A stretch of DNA of 64,000 bases from Arachnopeziza araneosa (taxonomy: Eukaryota; Ascomycota; Leotiomycetes; Helotiales; Arachnopezizaceae), in assembly GCA_003988855.1 (NCBI GenBank), contig QYAI01000107.1, positions 1 through 64,000 of the forward strand, written 5' to 3'. The notes under the pieces were generated by a model. It searched no databases and had not been told where the DNA came from. It was given only the letters and a program-made list of their open reading frames with translations. Below, in pieces: positions 56,536 through 64,000 of this stretch (position 1 is the first letter of the stretch; every line of letters begins with the position of its first letter). The position numbers and the translations under genes were made by a program.

Positions 56536-58093
56536 CAGAAATTCGCTCACCTTCTCCCCTCAACAGCGGAGGAGCCACGCCCCATGGACTCAGCTGCCGA
56601 CCAACTCACCTCACAGCGTCTGCGGACGCCAGCAGCCAATGACCGCCGGGTCGACGTCCGAGTTAGGAGCCGAGCCGATACGGTTGTGACAGGATACCCC
56701 ACTATTGGCCGAGAAGGCCTCGCCATTCCGGGCCGGGAAGCTGCCTGCATGATGCATCTCCCCCAATGACTCCAGTGGCAGGGCCTGCTTGTTCGCCATC
56801 ATCCCCGAGGCCCGTCCGCCAAACGGCTGAAGCACGGACGGAAATCTGCTCGTCTTTCCACTCGCCCATAAGGCTGTCGCTGGGGAGGAGGTGAGTCCTT
56901 TTGGCCAGCCTAGAACGGCCCAGCCCGAGACGCATCTTTCTTGTCGGTTCGGAGCAGGCTGCGTGATATCCAAGACTGGAAGGGTAGGGGTTGGAAGGAA
57001 TGAGGCCCTTGGGCATGGGAATGCCCGTGCCAGGATCCAGAGAGACGAATGTGGGGCTGCAGCAGGTTCCCGCTCCCGCGTATGGATGGGAGAAGGCAGG
57101 CGAGCACGTCGACCAGTGTCTGCTCACCCAGCCCCTTCGTCGCCAGAGTCGTGCCTCCAACATCGCCCACGTCTAACTACATCATGACGTGAAGCCTCTT
57201 GGACCCGTCAGCACCGAGATGGAGCTGACGACTGCGCGCCGTCCGGAGAGGGGTGCTGTCGAGCCTTCGTGGTTGAAGGAGGTCGTCTTACCAGACTTGG
57301 TCATGGAGGGTACATGGTGCAGCCCATGGATGGGGATGCTGTGCATTCGCCGGTCCGCAGGCCAGGGCAGGCCAGGTGTGGGTGTCTCCAACCATGCAAC
57401 GACTGACCGGCTTGCCCAGAGGGAATGCCATGGATGCACCGCGAATGGGGAGCCCTGCGCAACTGCGAGATTTCCCGCATGGCTCCGCCGTGTGCCTGTT
57501 GTCCTCGCCCTCGAAGCGAAGCTGCTAAACTACTAAACATCCCCCCCCTTCTCTCCTCGTCCTCCTCCTCCGCACGTCAAGGAATCAGTATGCATGATCG
57601 CGAGAAACGTTAAAACTCCAGATCTCGATGACGCGATTACAATTACAATGGGTGTTTGCACGGCAAGCGACAGGATGGGGCCCGTGTTCACATCGTCGTT
57701 GATCATGCCTCGCTCGAGCGTAGCCCTCGACGTAATAAAACTTCTTGATGCTGAGCTACCTACCTATCTAGGCATAAAGAAGCGTGCTGCAGAGGATGAT
57801 TTTCTAGGAGAAATTGCCATTGGCATGCAAAAGTCCTTCAGAGCCTACCTCCGATGCACGCTCCACCTGTACGCACGCTAAGCAGCAACACAGCAGCCAG
57901 TCTTCATCTCCCTGGTCTCCGCTCCCGCTGCAGAGAGAGCATCAGTCATGCGTACCAGTGACCATTCATCGCTCGTTCCCCTCGTCATCAACTCGTGAAT
58001 CGTCGCCAGCTCGCCAGCCCATGCTTCATTCCTTTCCAGCCTGCTCATCCGGAATAGTGGGGGCAGAGCAAGAGGATAGGATGCATCTTCCGT

Positions 58094-59709
58094 CTAAATG
58101 TACATAGGGCCGCTAGGGCCTTTCTTTCCTCTTCCCTTGCCCTTAGGACCACCTCTCCCGCCGATTCCACTAAGCTGCGATTGTGCCAATACCGCCGGCA
58201 TTACATCGTCGCCAACCTGTTGAATGTCGGGCATCTTGAAACCTTCTCCCTCGTTGAAGATGGTGTGGTAGAGACCGTCGACCTCATGCTGCCACGACTG
58301 CATCGAGAGCAGGCGCTCGGCGTCGGTGGCATCGTCAATCTGGACTGTTCCGTCTACCTGGTTAATCTTTGCCTTGACTTGCTCGTCGATGATTAGGTAG
58401 CAGAGGATGTCTGAAACCTCGGTCACGGTGATCTTCAGGACTTTGGCAATCCACGTCATATTAAACCGGGTGTATGGTTTAATGAGCTTGAGGACGGCCT
58501 TCGTACGCATGTTTCGAGTCACCTCGTCGATGTTCTCGGCGATGAATGGGTCGGAGAGTAGATCCTTGTTATTGTTCAGGACAGACTCGTACTGATGGAT
58601 GTCGTCTCTCTGGTAGGCATCAACGAGGTCGGTCATGGCTGCAATACGAGGGTCATTCTTATATGGCTTCGTCTCCTGGGATTCGAAGGGATTGATATCC
58701 GACTTCATGAGCATGGTGGTTAGGACGAGATACTTGAGCGCCTGGATACGCTGTGGGGAACCGGCTTCGTCGTAGTTGCGGAACGATTCGAAGAAATCGC
58801 TCTGTGCCTCCTTCCAGTTCTCTTCGCTCATATGCATCTTCCCTCCACATTCTCGGATTATTCCCATGATCTTAGGATGCGGAACGGCTGATTTGACTGT
58901 CAGTGCTCGCTGATAGAGTCTCTTTAGTTGCTTATTATTTTTGGTCTCCGCGTACATCTGGATCTCCAAAGCGAAGATCTCCAATGCGTAAGTTCCTTTG
59001 CTAGGATCATCTGTGCCATCCTCTTTCTCGCAAGCCTTATGCAATTCTCGTAATTTTTTAGTCACATCAACATAGTCTTTCCGATCCAGGTGTAGCTTGG
59101 CGAGTTTAATATTGGTCTTCAACCATAAGCGCTCATTGTTGGTGGTTTGAAAAGACTTTAGAGTCTCTGAATAAAAGTCCTCCATGCACCGAATTGCCGC
59201 CTCATCCTCAGACGCTCCCTTTTCAATATAGTCCAGAATGTTATTGATAGACTTTTCCGAATAATTGCGTGTGACGGCGCTTTTGACATAGGTGAGGAGT
59301 TCGGAATAGTGTTCAACTGCCTGGTTTTGGCATTAGCATTAGACGCCAAGACAACTTTGTCATTCATACCTTTTCGTAAAGACCAAGCTTGAATTCCAAT
59401 TTGATTGCTTGTTTCAAGCCTTTAAATCCCCAATCACCCTTTTCCGTCTCCAGAGCAGGAATGCCCAGGAACTCCTCAATGGCAGCCTCCGGCTCCGTGG
59501 TTTTTATCTGCTTTGCATTGTAGTACTTGTTTTCAATGTCGACATCGCCCGATTCCTCATCATCGTCCTCTTCATACTCGAAGTCGTAACTATCAACCAG
59601 GAGTCAGCAGGGAAGCCATTGCATGCCTTGACTCGACAGGCAGTGAAGGTGAGAGGGAGTGGACATACCCCTCTTGGTCACTATCTTGCATGAAATCATC
59701 GTCCGACAT
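58094..59709 (-). CDS. csnB: COP9 signalosome complex subunit 2 (CSN2)
   Basis: Three exons on the reverse strand, 59709-59669, 59589-59370 and 59320-58094, encode 495 aa, with introns of 79 and 49 bases. The acidic N-terminus (MSDDDFMQDSDQEGYDFEY, EEDDDEESGDVDIENKYYNA) is the CSN2 hallmark. Next come helical repeats (LEFKLGLYEKAVEHYSELLT), GKMHMSEENWKEAQSDFFES, YDEAGSPQRIQALKYLVLTT and a C-terminal PCI domain (RFNMTWIAKVLKITVTEVSD, LSMQSWQHEVDGLY). The last residues are a Gly/Lys-rich tail. CSN2 is a core subunit of the complex that removes Nedd8 from cullins, so it sets SCF ubiquitin ligase activity; in Aspergillus it acts in light response and development. The symbol follows Aspergillus usage. 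Confidence 0.95.
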
Positions 59710-60096
59710 ATTAGCTGCTGGTATTACGCAGGGAAAATAAACACCCTAGAAGCTAAACAATCGCATACACAACTAGAGCAAATGATATCGTCGCCGTTGT
59801 GGGGTTTGTTGCAAGGCAGAGCAAGTCGGTGGATTATGTTAACGAGGCTGCCTTTCGGCGATATTGATCGGCGACCGGATAAACTTTCTCCGATCACCGA
59901 CCCCTCTGATTTACTCAATGTTTTTAAGCCTAGCCAGAGCATTGGCCTCGTAGAAACAAGTCTTCCTTCAAACAAGACGATCGCGACTTCAACCTCCACG
60001 ATCACCCTTTCACTCGGCGCACATTTCTCGCACCTCTAGGTTGAACTCAGCAAATTATAATCCTTGCGCACATTTCAAAGGCCACCAACCGCCAAG
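59710..60096. promoter_or_regulatory. divergent promoter region, CSN2 and CWC25
   Basis: 387 bases between the two starts, with no open frame of its own. A shared bidirectional promoter is likely but no element was pinned down. Confidence 0.4.
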
Positions 60097-61533
60097 ATGG
60101 GTGGTGATCTCAACCTGAAGAAATCATGGCATCCCGTCCTCATGAGCAATCAGAGGCGGGTATGGGAGGAAGAGAAGAAAGCTCTAGATGAGCGGAAGCG
60201 TACTGAGCAGCGCATCAAGGAACTGAAGGAAGAGCGAGCAAAAGAGGAAATTCAAGCCAAGCTTGAGGCCGCCGGGAGCCGCAAACGTGTTGACCGCGTG
60301 GACTGGATGTATCAAGGGCCTTCGAGCGGCCAGGCAGGGACTACAGAAGAGATGGAGGGGTACCTCCTGGGAAAGAGACGGATCGACGGGTTGATCAAAG
60401 GCACCGAGCACAAGAAGCTCGAGAAGCAAGCTTCGCAGGATAGTTTTATGGCATTGCAGAATGCGAATACGCTTCGTGACACGGCGGCAAAAATCAGAGA
60501 AGATCCGATGCTAGCGATTAAGAGGCAAGAACAGGCAGCGTATGAAGCCATGATGAATGATCCGATCAAGAGGAAACAACTCCTCGCTTTGGCCGGGAAG
60601 GGCGAAGAGAAGAGGGAGAAGAAAGAGAAGAAACATCGGAGACATCATCACAGACATCGAGATGATGAAGATGACGAGAGAAGGCATAAAAGGACTAGGC
60701 GAGAGGATTATTCCGACGACGAACGAAGGCACAAGAGGAGCAGGCGAGATGACAAGGACAGCCATAGAAGTCGCCGGAACGATGATGCTGGTCACAGAAG
60801 CTCAAGAAATGGAGATCGAAGACGAAGTTCACTATCACCGGAAGCCCGTGGCAGAGGCAGGTCGGATCGTGATCGAGATTATGAGCGAAAGAGTCGTCGA
60901 GATTCTTATTCTACGGATTCAAGATCTCCATCCCCTGTAAGAAGGAGGAGTGTGGATAAATTCGACAGACCACTTCGCCGGCGTTCAGCATCTCCTGAAG
61001 AGCGTGGCAGAGGCCGGGCAGACCGAGAGCGGGACTATGACAGAAGTCGTCGCAGAAATAGTTCCTCGATTGACTCGAGATCACCATCTCCAGAGCGACG
61101 ACCACGGTCACCTGATAGGAGAAAGTCTTATCCAGTAACCCGAGATGAGCGAGATGATAGGAGCGGACTTAATGGACGCAATTACGATCGAAGCAATAAT
61201 AGTGTCAATGGTGGATACAACAGGAGGGATGATCGCAGACCGCCGCCAGCCTCGACCCAATCTATAGAGGAGAAGGAGGCTGAGCGTCAGCGGAAATTGG
61301 CTGCAATGCAACAAGAAGCCTCGAAACTGGACGTGGATCGAGAAAAGCGCTTGGCTGCCCTGGCCGAACAAGAAAAGGCAGATCGCGAGGCGGAGGATAA
61401 GGCGCGCGCGAAATCCTCGAGATATGGCGATAGAGGGGATTTCATCAATGGTTTGCACCGCAAGGCGGGAGATATGGGACTGGCAGACAGAATTGGCCGG
61501 GGTCGGCAAGGATTCCAGAAGGACGGGGAATAA
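60097..61533 (+). CDS. cwc25: pre-mRNA-splicing factor CWC25
   Basis: A single exon encodes 478 aa. The start is the ATG at 60097 (MGGDLNLKKSWHPVLMSNQR), the standard CWC25 N-terminus; the frame continues 33 bases upstream only from a TTG. The CIR-like N-terminal coiled region is followed by VDWMYQGPSSG, EEMEGYLLGKRRIDGL and DPMLAIKRQEQAAYEAMMND, all conserved in the family. From about residue 190 the protein is Arg/Asp/Ser-rich (RRHKRTRRED, SRSPSPVRRRS), then ends with a conserved C-terminal block (GDRGDFINGLHRKAGDMGLA). CWC25 joins the spliceosome for the first transesterification step after Prp2 action. Divergent from CSN2. Confidence 0.93.
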   Translation: MGGDLNLKKSWHPVLMSNQRRVWEEEKKALDERKRTEQRIKELKEERAKEEIQAKLEAAGSRKRVDRVDWMYQGPSSGQAGTTEEMEGYLLGKRRIDGLIKGTEHKKLEKQASQDSFMALQNANTLRDTAAKIREDPMLAIKRQEQAAYEAMMNDPIKRKQLLALAGKGEEKREKKEKKHRRHHHRHRDDEDDERRHKRTRREDYSDDERRHKRSRRDDKDSHRSRRNDDAGHRSSRNGDRRRSSLSPEARGRGRSDRDRDYERKSRRDSYSTDSRSPSPVRRRSVDKFDRPLRRRSASPEERGRGRADRERDYDRSRRRNSSSIDSRSPSPERRPRSPDRRKSYPVTRDERDDRSGLNGRNYDRSNNSVNGGYNRRDDRRPPPASTQSIEEKEAERQRKLAAMQQEASKLDVDREKRLAALAEQEKADREAEDKARAKSSRYGDRGDFINGLHRKAGDMGLADRIGRGRQGFQKDGE

Positions 61534-62381
61534 GGTATTGTTCTAAAGGGCGTGTGAGTCTTTCATGATCAGGCTACTACTTGCACATGAAATACTTTGA
61601 CTCTGAACTGTTGACCCTTCAGGGCTACTTCTCTGCACACGTGACTTTAGAGGAAGGATGGATTGATGCTTAATTCGTCATCTATAAGACCCAAAGTAAC
61701 CAGGCAAGTCTAGAACCCTTATCAGAGCGAATACGCCGAAAGACATGCCTCCAAGGCCCGCTAGCCTCTCATAAAGAGTCCATATGAAGATATCACGTGA
61801 CTAGGCTCTCATTCGAGACGGCCTGGATTGGAAGTACTTTAGATTTCGGTCTGATTCTACTGCAATTTTACTCTTGTGAGACTGGGCATTTTATTCGAGT
61901 TGCTCTACTCTCCCTCACGGTGTTGGTTGTGCCCTGTTGCCTGATCGGCATAGCCACGATTAAAAGTTCGCCCCTCTCAAGCACAAGCGCGCGACCGACC
62001 GTCATATCCAACATAACTTCATCTAAAGCCTTCCCTACATCTCATCGCAACTATCGGTTTCATGGCGCCAGCTTGTGTTTGATCTTCCGTCCTACACCCC
62101 ACAGCTTATTCTTCAAAGAGATGCGTGCTTCTCGCGGACGCTTTCAAGAATCAAAATCCCCTCCCTGGCTGGCCTCAAAACCCCACTCCTTTGACAAGGC
62201 TGTGACAGCTGAAGACACCAACACGACATTGCCGAGGATGAGAAGATTGAATCACTCTTATCCTTCAGTTAATCAAGATTCAAAGTCGTTATTCACTCCT
62301 GATTTCGCGCTCCGGTGACAGCTATTGAAAGGCCATAAAAGCCGATCGCAAACCCGAGGCTGTGAGACCTGCAACGCAAAC
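61534..62381. other. intergenic
   Basis: Between CWC25 and the gene at the right edge. The frame 61797-62318 has no recognisable content. Part of it could be an upstream exon of the next gene, but no splice junction supports this. Confidence 0.35.
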
Positions 62382-64000
62382 ATGGCTAAACGCACCGCTG
62401 CTGAGGCTGGCTTTGGTGGAGAGATTGATCTGGATAAAGAGTTTCGCTCTCCCAAGATCCAAAGATTGTATGATGCCGCCGCTCAGGCTGGAAATGGTGA
62501 CGTGGTTGTCCGAGATCCTGCAAATCTCATGGACAATTGGCTTACGACCTCGCGAGCCTCGCGCGCCCAACGAGACTCTAAGGTTGAACCTGCCCGGAAA
62601 TCCTGGAAAGCAAGACAGGCCCTGGAGTTTCCCGAATCCTTCAAGGTTCCAGGAAAGTGGCAATATTATCGAGATAAGACCCGACGATGGGTATCTCGAC
62701 TTACTCAGAACAGCTTTGCCATCGAATCAAAAACGCGCAACATGTCACTTAACGAGGGCCCTAGTGGAATTTTTGTAGCTCAAGATGGAGATAAGGATAT
62801 CTCATGGATTTATCGCGAATTCTGGCTTAGAGGTGCTAGGGCCAATTTCATAGCGACAATTTACAGGCAAGTGTTTCCCCTTCTGCTAACTACAGGACAA
62901 GTTGAGCTAACGACTTGCAACAGTAAATTTCAAGTAGGAAACAGAATTCCCGAGGTAACCATCTGGAGGATTTTCAGGTGCTTGGTCGGCGAACTAGTAC
63001 CACAGGATCGAGTGTGGGATGATGCTCCCCCACACATCATCGCAGAGCCTAACACCATCTGGCAAATCGGAAAGTGTATCTTCCTGATACTCACGCGCGG
63101 GCGTTTCTGGGACGATGAATTTAACGTCCTCAACCCGGTTGATCGCGAGGAGAAGTTTGGATTCTATAAGCAGACTGTCCTTCAGAAAAAGTATAGCAAA
63201 CATCTTATGAAAGTTGTTCTCGAATGTCTCAAAGTCAATGAGAAGAGTAGACCAACCCAGGATGCGCTTTTGGATCAGATTCAATTAGTTTTGTCCATTT
63301 ATGATGGTACACGTATTAGGAGGGTTGAAGATGATCCTTCACAGCCATATCAAGGACATATCAAGGACATCCCGCATGGCCTCACTAAAGAAGAAGGCGC
63401 TGTATACGAAACCCTTCTCGCAGTTAGAGAAGAGCGTGCAGCATTCAACAGGACGGATACTACTCCTGTACAGAGAACCCCACATATAGTTACCATTACC
63501 GATCTTGCCAAAGATTACGACGATCTATTGGCTTTGATGATTTTGAAAGAACTCGACCGCCTCGGACTCGTCAAGATCGAAGGATTCGTTGCCAATCTCG
63601 TACCGACTCAGATACGAGCACTTTTCGGACGTGGTGCGTTGGATTCTCTAGGTAGAGATTCAAATCATATCGAAATGGGGGTTGGATTAAAGGGGGAGGC
63701 AGATCCAACCAAAGCAAATCCCCCAGTCATGGTTCATGAGTTTGGAGCAGCCGAACAACTCATGCCTAAGAACCATCCCCAGCTACCTGAAGGTCAATCG
63801 TTAATCAAGGCAAAATTTGAACATGCGGTACAGAGTGGCAACAAGATCACACTGCTACTCATTTCGAGCCTGATGGATATTGGAACATTTTTGGAGAATC
63901 ATGGGGATCTCTTGAAAGAAGGGCTTGCCGGTGTTGTTCTGCAAGGCGGTTATGCCCTTAAAAATGGCATCTTGACACCTGATGACGACGCTGTTAATAA
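62382..64000 (+). CDS. kinase-remnant / nucleoside hydrolase fusion protein (runs off right edge)
   Basis: From ATG 62382 one frame stays open to the window end (about 539 codons). Residues 1-110 are unrecognised. About 140-300 look like parts of a protein kinase: ISWIYREFWLRGARANFI, RIPEVTIWRIFRCLVGELV, NTIWQIGKCIFLILTRG (helix F region) and LMKVVLECLKVNEKSRPTQD (helix I region). The HRD loop, DFG and APE between them are missing. From about residue 365 an inosine/uridine-preferring nucleoside-hydrolase-type domain begins: TITDLAKDYDDLLALMIL (acidic Ca-site motif), KIEGFVANLVPTQIRALFGR, ITLLLISSLMDIGTFLE, GVVLQGGYAL and LTPDDDAVNN. A possible GC-AG intron (62867-62923) is 57 bases and stopless, so splicing does not change the frame. 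The role is unknown. Confidence 0.7.
   Translation, partial: MAKRTAAEAGFGGEIDLDKEFRSPKIQRLYDAAAQAGNGDVVVRDPANLMDNWLTTSRASRAQRDSKVEPARKSWKARQALEFPESFKVPGKWQYYRDKTRRWVSRLTQNSFAIESKTRNMSLNEGPSGIFVAQDGDKDISWIYREFWLRGARANFIATIYRQVFPLLLTTGQVELTTCNSKFQVGNRIPEVTIWRIFRCLVGELVPQDRVWDDAPPHIIAEPNTIWQIGKCIFLILTRGRFWDDEFNVLNPVDREEKFGFYKQTVLQKKYSKHLMKVVLECLKVNEKSRPTQDALLDQIQLVLSIYDGTRIRRVEDDPSQPYQGHIKDIPHGLTKEEGAVYETLLAVREERAAFNRTDTTPVQRTPHIVTITDLAKDYDDLLALMILKELDRLGLVKIEGFVANLVPTQIRALFGRGALDSLGRDSNHIEMGVGLKGEADPTKANPPVMVHEFGAAEQLMPKNHPQLPEGQSLIKAKFEHAVQSGNKITLLLISSLMDIGTFLENHGDLLKEGLAGVVLQGGYALKNGILTPDDDAVN

Larger units (their letters stand above)
54421..58093. other. 3.7 kb microsatellite-rich intergenic
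   Basis: Between the otubain start and the CSN2 stop. Dense in simple repeats: agg/tgg runs (54478-54510, 55303-55380), a 14-base minisatellite (54973-55042), ctgtc pentamers (55099-55126), ctct then ccct runs (about 55684-55726), and cag/ctg trinucleotides (56101-56160 and 56478-56535). Open frames here are repeat-driven shadows. Part may be a long 5' leader and promoter of the otubain gene. No protein-like frame was recognised. Confidence 0.5.

Noticed and set aside
55243..56689. Long frames (up to 250 codons) in the microsatellite region
   Set aside because: Their length comes from trinucleotide and dinucleotide runs that lack stops. Translations are Leu, Ser or Ala homopolymers without conserved sequence.
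16048..59709. A secondary-metabolite gene cluster
   Set aside because: An epoxide hydrolase, dienelactone hydrolase, MFS carrier and two Zn2Cys6 genes are present, but no core synthase (PKS, NRPS, terpene) was found and the genes are widely spaced.
61797..62318. 173-codon frame before the right-edge fusion gene
   Set aside because: No recognisable content and no splice junction linking it to the frame at 62382.

Overview
The window looks like nuclear DNA of a filamentous ascomycete (Pezizomycotina; a Leotiomycete-like fungus is a guess, not shown). Genes carry short introns of about 45-80 bases with GT..AG ends. The families are fungal: Zn2Cys6 regulators, HET-domain genes, a hybrid histidine kinase, a Dal5-type MFS carrier and FRE-type ferric reductase. 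There are fungal pogo/Fot1-type transposase remnants. Gene models were assembled by hand from splice sites and reading frames; no search was run. No rRNA, tRNA, CRISPR array or replication origin was seen.

Left part (1-15 kb), gene-poor: the start of a pogo/Fot1 transposase runs off the left edge (1-92), followed by a frameshifted aminoglycoside-phosphotransferase-like fragment, a pogo transposase tail, an SDR dehydrogenase, a Zn2Cys6 regulator, a 2.7 kb AT-rich stretch, a GPI-type Ser/Thr-rich wall protein, and a small cysteine-rich secreted protein with a frameshift. At 12.27-14.85 kb two long imperfect inverted repeats enclose a decayed host-type gene.

Middle (16-38 kb), ordinary metabolism and signalling: an App1-type phosphatidate phosphatase, an epoxide hydrolase divergent from a truncated Zn2Cys6 regulator, a large unrecognised membrane protein, a dienelactone hydrolase, an ankyrin protein, a three-exon GAF hybrid histidine kinase (1236 aa), and a five-exon Dal5-type MFS carrier (495 aa).

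39.9-48.6 kb: a graveyard of self/non-self recognition genes. A broken HET gene, a broken STAND-type N-domain/ankyrin-like gene with a C-terminal membrane segment, and a HET N-terminal fragment surround an intact FRE-type ferric reductase. Dispersed repeats occur here and in the left part.

Right part (50-64 kb), housekeeping: lipoyl(octanoyl) transferase, an otubain-type deubiquitinase with a 3.7 kb microsatellite-rich upstream region, COP9 signalosome subunit 2, and splicing factor CWC25. The window ends inside an open frame of more than 1.6 kb (62382 to the edge) that joins a kinase-like region apparently lacking its catalytic centre to a nucleoside-hydrolase domain. This is the most unusual gene seen here.
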